Positions 26,452 to 33,809 of a stretch of 42,661 nt of DNA are shown here, piece after piece. The notes under the pieces are model-generated. The model saw only the letters and a program-made list of their open reading frames with translations, made no database searches and was not told the DNA's origin. The number at the start of each line of letters is the position of its first letter. The stretch's first letter is position 1. Where the stretch lies: IMG/VR virus record IMGVR_UViG_3300033388_005341, positions 1-42,661 of that record. The stretch is one strand, 5' to 3'. A program made the translations under genes and the position numbers. This DNA comes from a virus.

Positions 26452-26626
26452 GCTATATTTAAAACAATTTAATATAAAAAGTGCCGCTTTTAAGATAAAA
26501 GCCCTTGAAAAAGATCCTAAAATAACTTATCGCTATCCTTCCTTTTTTAAAGGACGCAATCATATTTGTACTTTAATTATTCATAATCGAGAAATAAGGG
26601 CGTTTGTTTGGCATAGGAGAATTTAA
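26450..26626 (+). CDS. 58-residue basic protein, unknown
   Basis: It begins at the ATG embedded in the junction hairpin and ends at TAA 26624. Composition is basic with aromatic residues (KITYRYPSFFKGRNH; REIRAFVWHRRI). The C-terminal half looks like two beta strands. Position between a radical-SAM enzyme and the GT-A gene suggests that it is an accessory, but there is no recognisable family. Confidence 0.5.
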   Translation: MLYLKQFNIKSAAFKIKALEKDPKITYRYPSFFKGRNHICTLIIHNREIRAFVWHRRI

Positions 26627-26627
26627 A

Positions 26628-26771
26628 ATGTTTACGATTAAATGGCAAGTAAAAGATAAAACTGAAAAACATACATCGCCAAATATTTTTACTGAAGAAA
26701 GAGCCGAGTATCTTTGCAAAATGGCGAATGAATTTTTTGATCAAGCATATCATTGGATGGAGCAAATATGA
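26628..26771 (+). CDS. 47-residue protein, unknown
   Basis: AGGAG is eight bases before ATG 26628. The protein has a beta start (FTIKWQVKDK) and a helix (ERAEYLCKMANEFFDQAY), and its stop overlaps the next gene's start (ATGA). Clear translation signals make it a likely real gene. The pattern resembles many tiny phage proteins of unknown role. Confidence 0.5.
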   Translation: MFTIKWQVKDKTEKHTSPNIFTEERAEYLCKMANEFFDQAYHWMEQI

Positions 26772-27616
26772 TAATTCTAGTCGTCGGTTATAATAGACCA
26801 CATTATTACGAGAAGTGCATAAATGCTATTAAAGCAAACTCCCCTAAAAGAGTTATCGTCTCAGTTGATGGTGGAGATAAAGAAGCGCAAGCGGAATATA
26901 GAAGATTAACACCATCAAACTATGAGTTCATAGCGCATCCTGAAAATCTAGGGATAGCACATCATCTCTTTGAAATGCGTGATCTTGTCTTTGCGCAAAC
27001 AGATCGGATGCTTATAATTGAAGATGATGTTATCGTCGCGCCTAATTATGTTGCGTTTATAGAGCAACTTCTTGATTGGAGTGAACAATTTGATGATGTC
27101 GGAGCGGTTACTGGCTGGAAGCCTTGTTTTCTCGAAAAAGATGAAAAAAGAAAGAAAGCCCGCTTAGTCGGAATGCACAATACGAACTGGATAACTTATG
27201 GGATGAAACGCCGATGCTGGTTTGACATCAGAGATGATATGCAAGAGTATCTTGATAGATTTATAAGAAAAGGGCATTATAGACAGAGGCCTAATCAAGC
27301 TATAAGAGATTGGGGAACGGAGAAATTTGTAACCCCTGAGAAGATCTGCGATAACCCTTTTCCTAGACATAAAGGTGCGTTCTGGGCTCCTGGAATGTTC
27401 CAGCGAGCTGTATACCCATCCTCACAAGATGGCGTGTTAGTGGGGAGCTTTCATTTGCGAGGATGGAAAAAAATTAACACTATTGTTAATAGGTGTATTT
27501 ATATAGGAGAAAAAGGTGAGCATGGAACTCCGCAACATTTTCGCAACAGGAAGTTTGGAGAGATGAAGCTTGATGTTTTTAAAGAAACTGGAAAATTTAA
27601 AGCTATAGGAGGATAA
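26768..27616 (+). CDS. GT-A-type glycosyltransferase
   Basis: The start at ATG 26768 overlaps the previous stop and has GGAG seven bases upstream. The product is 282 residues. It opens with a nucleotide-sugar-binding fold (MIILVVGYNRPHYYEKC; RVIVSVDGG) and has an EDD triplet at 85-87 (LIIEDDVIV), the metal/nucleotide-binding DxD equivalent. It resembles GNT-I or family 2-like transferases in the loop IAHPENLGIAHH. The acceptor is unknown. Together with the two GT-B enzymes this makes three sugar transferases in one cluster. Confidence 0.8.
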   Translation: MIILVVGYNRPHYYEKCINAIKANSPKRVIVSVDGGDKEAQAEYRRLTPSNYEFIAHPENLGIAHHLFEMRDLVFAQTDRMLIIEDDVIVAPNYVAFIEQLLDWSEQFDDVGAVTGWKPCFLEKDEKRKKARLVGMHNTNWITYGMKRRCWFDIRDDMQEYLDRFIRKGHYRQRPNQAIRDWGTEKFVTPEKICDNPFPRHKGAFWAPGMFQRAVYPSSQDGVLVGSFHLRGWKKINTIVNRCIYIGEKGEHGTPQHFRNRKFGEMKLDVFKETGKFKAIGG

Positions 27617-27617
27617 A

Positions 27618-27761
27618 ATGAGCTTAGTTCTTATTTTGATGCTAGTTATTATAGGTGTTTATTTACTTTATCCTATTTTTTACGCGCTAACTCATAGTTG
27701 GCTTGAAAGAAGAATAGAAAAATGGATGAAGGAACAAGTAAAGCAAATTAACCGGAGTTAA
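27618..27761 (+). CDS. 47-residue single-pass membrane protein
   Basis: AGGAGG precedes ATG 27618. The N-terminal half is one membrane helix (LVLILMLVIIGVYLLYPIFY). The C-terminal half is charged and amphipathic (ERRIEKWMKEQVKQ). The stop overlaps the next start (TAATG). It may anchor cargo enzymes at the membrane, which would favour a cell-envelope glycan as their substrate. This is inference. Confidence 0.6.
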   Translation: MSLVLILMLVIIGVYLLYPIFYALTHSWLERRIEKWMKEQVKQINRS

Positions 27762-28297
27762 TGAAGAATCTAATGAAAAAGCTAATGAAGATTGAAATAG
27801 GCCCTGGTAAAAAACGACTCTCACCTGATTGGATAACGCTAGGCTCGAATCTAAGAGATGATATTGATTATCATTATACTTGGGGCGATGGGCCGACTCA
27901 CTTTGAAGCAGAAACAGTAGATCTTATTTATACTAATCATGTTCTTGAGCATATCGCTTGGCATAAAACAGAGATTGCTCTTAGAGAAGCTTATAGAATC
28001 TTAAAAATCGGTGGTATCTTAGAAATTTGGGTTCCTGATTTCGAGCAAATAGTTCATGGTTATTTAAGGAGAGAATGTTTAGACAACTTACGTCATTTTA
28101 ATCCAGAAGGCGATTTTATGAAGTGGGTTAATGCAAAAATCTTCCGCCATGGGGAGGAAGGTGAGAGACATTTTTGCGTTTTCGATCAAAGTTCGCTTAG
28201 AAGGATATTAAAAAAAGTTGGTTTTAAGACCTTTTTGCTTGACTCCCCTAGAGGAAATAATCACGGGACTAATCTTGGAGTAGGAGGTGAGAAATGA
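27761..28297 (+). CDS. Class I SAM-dependent methyltransferase
   Basis: A 178-residue protein. Motif I is degenerate but present (KIEIGPGKK, residues 10-18). The post-II region has VDLIYTNHVLEHI, and motif III is EAYRILKIGGILEIWVPD. These are hallmarks of small Rossmann methyltransferases acting on sugars or small molecules. A Met-rich N terminus (MKNLMKKLMK) offers alternative starts: Met5 or Met9. The substrate is unknown. It is translationally coupled on both sides. Confidence 0.75.
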   Translation: MKNLMKKLMKIEIGPGKKRLSPDWITLGSNLRDDIDYHYTWGDGPTHFEAETVDLIYTNHVLEHIAWHKTEIALREAYRILKIGGILEIWVPDFEQIVHGYLRRECLDNLRHFNPEGDFMKWVNAKIFRHGEEGERHFCVFDQSSLRRILKKVGFKTFLLDSPRGNNHGTNLGVGGEK

Positions 28298-28950
28298 TTT
28301 TGCCACCCAAAAATCTGCGAAGATGCGGAAAAGATTACCGAGAGGACGATGCTAACTATGCAAGACTCTCTTTGATAGAAGCTGATCGAGTTCTAAAACA
28401 AAAACATAAAAAAATCCTCGATATAGGTTGTGGAACAGGCCGCCTTTATATGGCGCTTCAAGAAAAAGGTTGGAGAGGTGAATATGTTGGTGTAGATCCT
28501 GATGAAATTCCTATAAACTGGGCGACGGCGGCTTTTCCAGAAGTTACGTTTAGAAGAATGAATTTTTACAACAAAAGATTCAACCCTACAGGAACTATCT
28601 ATCCGTATGAATGGAAGTTTCCAAAAAATGAAAAATACGATTTTGTTTACATGTATGCTATTTTTCTCCATATGACGCTAGATGATATTATTTGTTATCT
28701 CATCAATATCTATGAAGTTTTAGCTAAAGGCGGAAAGTTCTTCTTTACGATTTATGCAGAACCTAACGTTGAAATTATAAATATAAATGCGCCGAACTAC
28801 CCACCGGGTTATGGGATAGAAAATTCACCGCTTCATCATGTTAGATATAATGAAGATTTTCTTAAAAAGGTTTTAGCTCTTCTTAATTTTAAAATTTTAG
28901 ATATAACAAAAGAATGGAACTCTCAAACAGGATATTTGGTGGAGAAATGA
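28294..28950 (+). CDS. Class I SAM-dependent methyltransferase
   Basis: A 218-residue protein overlapping its neighbour by four bases. Motif I is canonical (ILDIGCGTGR, 41-50), followed by acidic loop GVDPDE, and motif III region (VLAKGGKFFFTIYAE). It is a complete small-molecule or sugar methyltransferase. It is distinct from the preceding gene in sequence, so the pair probably acts at two sites. It belongs to the glycosyltransferase/radical-SAM cluster. Confidence 0.8.
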   Translation: MILPPKNLRRCGKDYREDDANYARLSLIEADRVLKQKHKKILDIGCGTGRLYMALQEKGWRGEYVGVDPDEIPINWATAAFPEVTFRRMNFYNKRFNPTGTIYPYEWKFPKNEKYDFVYMYAIFLHMTLDDIICYLINIYEVLAKGGKFFFTIYAEPNVEIININAPNYPPGYGIENSPLHHVRYNEDFLKKVLALLNFKILDITKEWNSQTGYLVEK

Positions 28951-29819
28951 ATATTTCACTTGAGTTTACAAATCATTGTAATTTTAGATGCTATTTTTGC
29001 CCTCATTCTCTTTATAAAACGAAACATGAAGGTAATCCGTTTGATAGAGAAAAGGGATTTTTGAAAAGGAAAACTTTTCGCAAAGCCCTTGAGTTTATCA
29101 AAAAGAAAGCAACCGCAGTTACTATCGGATACTTCGGGGAACAGCTTCTTCATGAAAGATTTAATGAGTATGTTACTTTGCTTGATGAAGATAGGAAGTT
29201 TAAGCTTGTTCTTAATACTAACTTCTCTTTAGTAACTGATGAGCATCTTAGATATTTAAATAAATTTGATAGAATAAGAATATCTCTAGACGCTACAGAT
29301 TCAGAAACCTTTGAGAAACTTTGCCCAGGCGGGGCTATAAAGACTTTCGGGGGCGCTAATACTTTTAACCGCTTCGAGAGTTTAGTTAAGAAGATAAGAG
29401 AATATTTGAAGATGGAGGAGAGACCCTCAGTCCGGCTTATCTTTGTAAAGTCAAGATTTAACGAGGGGAAGGAAGAGCTTTTTGAAGAACAATGGAAACC
29501 TTATCTTAAAACTTCTGATATTATCACTTTCAAGAGTGTTTTATCTTATGGCGGCGTCATTCAAGATGGAATTGTAAGAGAAGGAGGCTGTGCTATCGCG
29601 AATGGAAATGTCGGGATTATCTCTTGGGAAGGAGATATAACACCTTGTAATCTTGATGTTAATATGGCGATGAAAAGCGGAAATGTTTTTGATAAGGAAT
29701 TTCCAGATAAAGCACTTTGGGGCGCCGCGCTTCATAGCATTAGAAGAAACGAGGGAATTTGCCAGAAGTGCGTTGACGGCGGTAATCATTCTCAGAGGAG
29801 TGTTTATGGGATGTTATGA
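28947..29819 (+). CDS. Radical-SAM enzyme with SPASM-like C terminus
   Basis: It starts at ATG 28947, overlapping the previous stop (ATGA). The product is 290 residues. CNFRCYFC (C11, C15, C18) is a textbook CxxxCxxC site. The strand RIRISLDATDSE and GG motifs follow the usual barrel. C-terminal Cys (GGCAIANG, CNLD, CQKC) fit a SPASM-type auxiliary cluster. Enzymes of this build modify peptides, sugars or nucleotides by radical chemistry. The substrate is not predictable from sequence. Confidence 0.82.
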   Translation: MNISLEFTNHCNFRCYFCPHSLYKTKHEGNPFDREKGFLKRKTFRKALEFIKKKATAVTIGYFGEQLLHERFNEYVTLLDEDRKFKLVLNTNFSLVTDEHLRYLNKFDRIRISLDATDSETFEKLCPGGAIKTFGGANTFNRFESLVKKIREYLKMEERPSVRLIFVKSRFNEGKEELFEEQWKPYLKTSDIITFKSVLSYGGVIQDGIVREGGCAIANGNVGIISWEGDITPCNLDVNMAMKSGNVFDKEFPDKALWGAALHSIRRNEGICQKCVDGGNHSQRSVYGML

Positions 29820-29847
29820 AACTTTATGAGCTTAGGAGGAAAGATCA

Positions 29848-30051
29848 ATGTTTCTAACGAAAGAAGAAAAACAGTTTATTTATGCCAATATGATAAAGAT
29901 TTTAAGTGATTACTATATAGGCGATACAGACGGAGTTATGTTAGAGATAGCAGACATTTTGCTATTTGAGATAGACGCATATTTCACGGATCTAGATGTT
30001 ATCTTAGCACAAAGAGTTGCGTTGAAAATGAGGGAGGATTTAGATGCTTAA
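29848..30051 (+). CDS. 67-residue acidic protein, unknown
   Basis: AGGAGG lies upstream and the end overlaps the next gene by eight bases. The protein is all-helical and acidic (IADILLFEIDAYFTDLD). No motif is recognised. It could be a small partner of the phosphoribosyltransferase-HAD protein encoded next to it. Confidence 0.55.
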   Translation: MFLTKEEKQFIYANMIKILSDYYIGDTDGVMLEIADILLFEIDAYFTDLDVILAQRVALKMREDLDA

Positions 30052-30865
30052 GTATCGTAATTATCAGGATATGTATGTTGTTATCTGCAACAATCTCATG
30101 CCGAAGCTTTATGACCTCGGCGTAAACGCGGTTTTTGCTGTTCCGCGCTCCGGCGCCATCCCCGCTGCTATGATAGCTACGCTTCTTCACGTCCCTCTTG
30201 GTTTCGCGGGACAAGACGCTTTGAGCGGAAGGAGAATTAAGCTTTATCCTGGAAACTCCGGAGATAAAGTTCTTATAGTCGACGACTCCATACATGGCGG
30301 GCGCGCAATGCAAAGAGCGATTAAAACGCATTCAAGTAAGGGGCGAATAATCTCATGCGCCATTTTCGCTTCTCCTCATTCAAAAGATAAAGTAGATTTC
30401 TTCGGAGAAATTCTTCCAGCTCCGCGCCTTTTCGAGTGGAATATGTGGGGCATAGAAGCTACGACTCATTTCATGTGTGATATGGATGGCGTTCTTTGTA
30501 AAGACCCGAAACCTTATGACGATGATGGACTGCTTTATCAGAAAGCTCTTGAAAATGCTGCCCCGAAGTTTCTTCCGAAAGTTCCTATTCACTCTATTTG
30601 TACTAATAGGATTGAAAGGTGGAGAGGGATAACTGAAATTTGGTTGAAGCGCCGCAAGGTGGATTATGGCGAGCTTATTATGCAGCCTTATAAAACTGCG
30701 GCTGAGCGCCGGAGGATAAGCGATCCTGCTAAGTTTAAAGCTTCTATCTTTGAAAAAAGAGGGGCTTTCGTTTTTATCGAAAGCCACGATCATATTGCCG
30801 CTAAAATGATAAATTACACTGAGAAACCTGTGCTATCGATTCAGAGCGGGAAAGTTTATGGATAA
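30044..30865 (+). CDS. Phosphoribosyltransferase-like domain fused to HAD-like domain
   Basis: A 273-residue protein of two parts. Residues ~1-125 look like a type I phosphoribosyltransferase: FAVPRSGAIPAAMIA, then the PRPP-binding loop VLIVDDSIHGGRA (76-88). Residues ~140-273 begin with MCDMDGVLC (D146, D148), HAD motif I, a nucleophile Asp followed by the second Asp. The combination would attach or remove a base or phosphoribosyl group and then hydrolyse a phosphate, perhaps to make or salvage a nucleotide or sugar. It is rare as a fusion. A junction-hairpin-like sequence lies at about 30065-30088. Confidence 0.72.
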   Translation: MLKYRNYQDMYVVICNNLMPKLYDLGVNAVFAVPRSGAIPAAMIATLLHVPLGFAGQDALSGRRIKLYPGNSGDKVLIVDDSIHGGRAMQRAIKTHSSKGRIISCAIFASPHSKDKVDFFGEILPAPRLFEWNMWGIEATTHFMCDMDGVLCKDPKPYDDDGLLYQKALENAAPKFLPKVPIHSICTNRIERWRGITEIWLKRRKVDYGELIMQPYKTAAERRRISDPAKFKASIFEKRGAFVFIESHDHIAAKMINYTEKPVLSIQSGKVYG

Positions 30866-30938
30866 AATGTGATTTTACCAAAATCAAAATGTTACTATGA
30901 AACGTATCTTGTCGAACGCTTTGTAGAAAGGGTTTAAA

Positions 30939-31112
30939 ATGAAATGCCAATTTTGTGGGAGTATTAATCTAGGTGAAATACAAACAGACATAGTGTCTGA
31001 ATCTGATGATCCTCAATATGCAGAATTTAAAGAAATTAAATATAGAGATTGCCTTGATTGTGGTGAACTTGCCGCATGGGTTGAATCAGATGTAAAAGAG
31101 GGCTTAAAATGA
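30939..31112 (+). CDS. Zinc-ribbon small protein
   Basis: It starts at ATG 30939 with GAAAGGG upstream and ends at TGA 31110, overlapping the sulfotransferase-like gene (ATGA). It is 57 residues, with CQFC near the start and CLDC later, a four-Cys zinc ribbon. The remainder is acidic. Function unknown. Confidence 0.6.
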   Translation: MKCQFCGSINLGEIQTDIVSESDDPQYAEFKEIKYRDCLDCGELAAWVESDVKEGLK

Positions 31113-31615
31113 GAATCTTTGTCTTAGGGACAGGCCGTTGTGGGAGCACAACATTTTCAAAAGCTTGCTCTCATATCACAAATTATACGAGCGGGCATGA
31201 AACATGCAGAGGACAAGTCAATATTAAATATCCTGATAATCACATTGAAATAGATCCCCATCTTGTTTGGAATCTACCTCTTTTAAAACTTAAATATAAA
31301 GGTGCTTATTTTGTTCATCTACTCAGGGAGAGAGATGCTTGCATCGCGTCACTTTCAAGAAGAGTTTCTACTAAGAACCTTTGGATTCCTTTCGTCTATC
31401 AGAAGAAAAGCCCTTCTCCAGAGGAGATTAAAAAAGCTGCGAGTAATTTTTATGACAATATAAATTTAAATATTAGTATTTTATGCCCTGAAGCTTTTAT
31501 TTTTAAACTTGAGACTTGGAAGATTGCTTTTCCTAGATTCTGGCGCGTTATCGAAGCTAAGGGTGGGTTGGGTGAGGCTCTAGCCGAGTTCAAAATCTTT
31601 TATAACAAAGATTGA
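31109..31615 (+). CDS. Sulfotransferase-like P-loop protein
   Basis: A 168-residue protein. GTGRCGSTTFSKA (7-19) is the 5'-phosphosulfate-binding loop of PAPS-dependent sulfotransferases. LLRERDACIASLSRR (about 72-86) matches the 3'-phosphate-binding RDP...S element. It is shorter than most sulfotransferases (~250) and may be a minimal form. It would transfer sulfate to a sugar or other hydroxyl made by the cluster. A kinase with a similar P-loop is the alternative. Confidence 0.68.
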   Translation: MRIFVLGTGRCGSTTFSKACSHITNYTSGHETCRGQVNIKYPDNHIEIDPHLVWNLPLLKLKYKGAYFVHLLRERDACIASLSRRVSTKNLWIPFVYQKKSPSPEEIKKAASNFYDNINLNISILCPEAFIFKLETWKIAFPRFWRVIEAKGGLGEALAEFKIFYNKD

Positions 31616-31634
31616 AATGTTTTTGGGAGAAATT

Positions 31635-31811
31635 ATGATTTTATATGATAGTTTTACAGATGAAATTCTTGGAGAATTTATATTTGATAACCTTTTCTTT
31701 GGGAAAAGATTTTTCTTCGAGAACGCTTGGTGGAAGGTTTATGGGATGAAGGTCAAGAAGAAAATAATGGGCGTTTACGTCATCAGGAGTTATAAAACTG
31801 AGGGGATTTAA
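31635..31811 (+). CDS. 58-residue basic protein, unknown
   Basis: I chose ATG 31635, preceded by GGGAG at proper spacing, over an upstream in-frame ATG (31617) that adjoins the preceding stop. Aromatic and basic (FFGKRFFFENAWWKVYGMKVKKK). No family recognised. Confidence 0.5.
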   Translation: MILYDSFTDEILGEFIFDNLFFGKRFFFENAWWKVYGMKVKKKIMGVYVIRSYKTEGI

Positions 31812-31813
31812 AG

Positions 31814-31957
31814 ATGAGAGATAACCTTGTTAAAGAAATAATGAAAATGGGCGCAGATGAAAAAGACGCGCAATATTTCGTAGATGCTATCATCCTGATT
31901 TTGAAAAAGTGGCATATTCATGATATTTTAACTTTACTGGAGGATTGGAATGATTAA
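31814..31957 (+). CDS. 47-residue helical protein, unknown
   Basis: It starts at ATG 31814 three bases after the preceding stop and overlaps the next gene by eight bases. It is helical and acidic (QYFVDAIILILKKWHIHDIL). Tight packing supports it. Function unknown. Confidence 0.5.
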   Translation: MRDNLVKEIMKMGADEKDAQYFVDAIILILKKWHIHDILTLLEDWND

Positions 31958-32372
31958 AAACTCAGCTTTAGCGATGTTGACGCCAGAAGAGATTTATAAA
32001 CTGAATGAGATTTCTTCTTCTTTTGAGAATATCTTTAATAAGTTTATGAAAGAAAATGGGATTGAGGATATGGCTATAGTCTTCGCGCACCTTCTCGGAA
32101 AGATGATTGATTATTCTTGCGGAGAAGTTAAAAAAACTCCCGATGAGTTTAAGAATGTTTTGCGGTATCATTTTGGAGAACAGGGGGGAAAATATCATGG
32201 GATTTTGATAAAGCTCTTCAACGCGGTCTTCGCGTCTTTCGGGCGAACAGATGCTATGCTCGTGCAAGTCTCAGTGCAGCTTCTGATAGCGAAACTTCTG
32301 GAAGGGGAAGCCCCGGAGAATGTTAAGATTGAGGGAGATGCTCTTTATATTAGGAAGAAAAGGAGATTTTGA
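31950..32372 (+). CDS. 140-residue helical protein, unknown
   Basis: GGAGG lies upstream of ATG 31950. Long helices (VFAHLLGKMIDYSCGEV; AMLVQVSVQLLIAKLLEG) make up most of the chain, with a basic end (YIRKKRRF). No enzymatic motif. It may be a structural or regulatory helical-bundle protein. Confidence 0.55.
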   Translation: MIKNSALAMLTPEEIYKLNEISSSFENIFNKFMKENGIEDMAIVFAHLLGKMIDYSCGEVKKTPDEFKNVLRYHFGEQGGKYHGILIKLFNAVFASFGRTDAMLVQVSVQLLIAKLLEGEAPENVKIEGDALYIRKKRRF

Positions 32373-32373
32373 G

Positions 32374-32565
32374 ATGAAAAAATCTTTACATGGATGGGCG
32401 AAGGCGCTTTTAGCGCTACCTGATAAACCCTTCATTATCTCGGTTGATATTTCGACCGGGGAAGATGATGCAGGTGATCGAGTGTTCACAGATGAATTTT
32501 TAGGGGTTAGCAATATAAATGCAGAGGAATTGGTGTTACTTTTCTCAGGGACTATCAATAAATAA
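32374..32565 (+). CDS. 63-residue protein, unknown
   Basis: It starts at ATG 32374, eight bases from AGGAG. The upstream in-frame extension has no ribosome-binding site and overlaps the previous gene. It is beta-rich (PFIISVDISTGEDDAGD) and ends in a hydrophobic strand. Unknown function. Confidence 0.5.
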   Translation: MKKSLHGWAKALLALPDKPFIISVDISTGEDDAGDRVFTDEFLGVSNINAEELVLLFSGTINK

Positions 32566-32585
32566 TATAAAACGAGGAGGATGTG

Positions 32586-32732
32586 ATGAAAGATATCAAG
32601 TTCGATATTAATTCTCAACCTAAATTATCAAATTGGTCATGTTATATGTTCGGTAGTAAACCTGAAGAAAACGGAGGTTTTATATATACTCCAGTGGAAA
32701 AAACTTACCGAATAAATTTGTGCGATACTTAA
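32586..32732 (+). CDS. 48-residue protein, unknown
   Basis: AGGAGG (32575-32580) is followed at five bases by ATG 32586, and the frame ends at TAA 32730. It is polar with several aromatic residues (NWSCYMFGSK; GGFIYTPVEKTYR). An 18-codon frame (ATG 32732 to TAG 32788) follows by TAATG coupling but is too short to claim. It closes the cargo cluster. A 104-base AT-rich gap follows. Confidence 0.45.
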   Translation: MKDIKFDINSQPKLSNWSCYMFGSKPEENGGFIYTPVEKTYRINLCDT

Positions 32733-32892
32733 TGAAAATATGCTTTGCTTGCACTTGGATAAAAAACGATAATGAAGAAATTAAGTAGATTATTAATTAT
32801 TGAAGATGAAATATAATCAAAAATTAATTATACAATATTTTATATCATTGATTTATTGTATGACACTTAATGGTTATATTTAGGGGGTAGCT

Positions 32893-33258
32893 ATGAGTTA
32901 CAATTGTGGTGTATTTAATTTGAAAAAAATAGAAAATTTTATTATTCCGGTTGATAGTCTTTTTAAAAGTGCCCGATCTGATTGGCACCCAAAACGAATT
33001 AATAACTATGACGGCTCAGTAACCTTTTCTTTTGGAGAATCAGAGCTTAACGGCCTGATAAAAGGCAAAATATTTGTATGCGATAATATTAGCTGTTGTG
33101 GTGAAGGGAGCGGGTTTTTTATGAATGAAATCCTTGAACCAGCGTTTAAAGATAGTACTGGGACGCTTATCGCTTCACTTGTATGGGAAGGTGGGGACTC
33201 AATCAATCGCCTTACAGTTGAAGACGGTAATATTTTATGGGAAGATATTGAAATATAA
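32893..33258 (+). CDS. 121-residue protein, unknown
   Basis: AGGGGG lies shortly before ATG 32893. The protein is beta-rich and acidic with three Cys near the middle (CDNISCCGEGSG), resembling a small beta-barrel. It opens the patchwork of small orphan genes. Upstream lies the 13-base repeat ACACTTAATGGTT (32863) that recurs at 35991, and downstream the 28-base repeat at 33255. Confidence 0.5.
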   Translation: MSYNCGVFNLKKIENFIIPVDSLFKSARSDWHPKRINNYDGSVTFSFGESELNGLIKGKIFVCDNISCCGEGSGFFMNEILEPAFKDSTGTLIASLVWEGGDSINRLTVEDGNILWEDIEI

Positions 33259-33282
33259 CCAGAAAATGCGCAAGATGGCAAA
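33255..33282 (+). repeat. 28-bp repeat, copy 1 (second copy at 35449)
   Basis: ATAACCAGAAAATGCGCA followed by AGATGGCAAA matches 26 of 28 bases with the copy at 35449-35476. The two are 2.2 kb apart and both directly follow a gene end. It continues into GC-rich sequence with GCCGCC (33284-33289). The setting recalls recombination sites between gene cassettes, though that is not proven. Confidence 0.55.
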
Positions 33283-33355
33283 CAGCCGCCTCCGCAAGAA
33301 AGGAACTTTATGTATATAGTAAGCATGTCTTTTTTTCTAAGCCACTTGTACGGCG

Positions 33356-33571
33356 GTGAACTGCTATTCTAAGGGGTACGACTTCGGCGGTATTTACGAT
33401 TGGATGCCGTCAAAACGGGTGAGTTGTTGGAAATGCCTGAAGCAATCAAAAGCAGATTGGGCTGCTATCCGCAAGCACCACCCGGAATTTTTTGTGGCTA
33501 ACCAATCGCTGGACTCTGACGGCGAAAAGCAGCGGCAAGTTACCCCGATCGTTATAAGGCAGCAACCATGA
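33356..33571 (+). pseudogene. PAPS-reductase-family fragment (C-terminal remnant)
   Basis: The frame 33356-33571 (71 residues from GTG) contains CYSKGYDFGGIYDW and RVSCWKCLKQ, then IRKHHPEFF. This matches the C-terminal region of phage PAPS-reductase-like proteins (usual pattern CY..GYDWGGLY, RVSCWCCPLQ, LRK.FPELW). The adenylyl-binding N-terminal domain is absent, and the upstream sequence is not open in frame. Base composition is GC-richer than its neighbours. I read it as a truncated remnant. A small stand-alone protein is possible. Confidence 0.55.
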
Positions 33572-33771
33572 GCAGAACATACAAAGACACCCGCAAATGG
33601 AAAGAAAAAATCGCAGATAGTTGTAATTTTTGTAGCTGTTGCATCGGCGGGATGGATTCGCAATGGAAAAAACTGCGTAGAAAATCACGCAGAGCGCAAG
33701 TTAAAACGGCATTGCGGCAGGGGAAAGAACTGCCAAGGTTTAAAAAAACGAACTTATATGATTTTTGGTGA
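33568..33771 (+). CDS. 67-residue basic Cys-containing protein
   Basis: It overlaps the remnant's end by four bases (ATGA). The chain is strongly basic (KLRRKSRRAQVKTAL) with CNFCSCC in the middle and a LPRFKKTNLYDFW end, a pattern I recall from many phage hypothetical proteins. It could bind nucleic acid. Its stop adjoins a perfect hairpin. Function unknown. Confidence 0.5.
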   Translation: MSRTYKDTRKWKEKIADSCNFCSCCIGGMDSQWKKLRRKSRRAQVKTALRQGKELPRFKKTNLYDFW

Positions 33772-33796
33772 TCTCGCGGTGTCGGTGATGCGAGAT
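33771..33796 (+). terminator. Perfect 7-bp hairpin after orphan gene
   Basis: ATCTCGC and GCGAGAT pair perfectly around a 12-base loop, starting on the last base of the preceding stop codon. AAAAGG rather than T-run follows, so it is a poor terminator. The following gene's ribosome-binding site (AAAAGGAA) is just downstream. Confidence 0.4.
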
Positions 33797-33809
33797 AAAA
33801 GGAAAAAAG

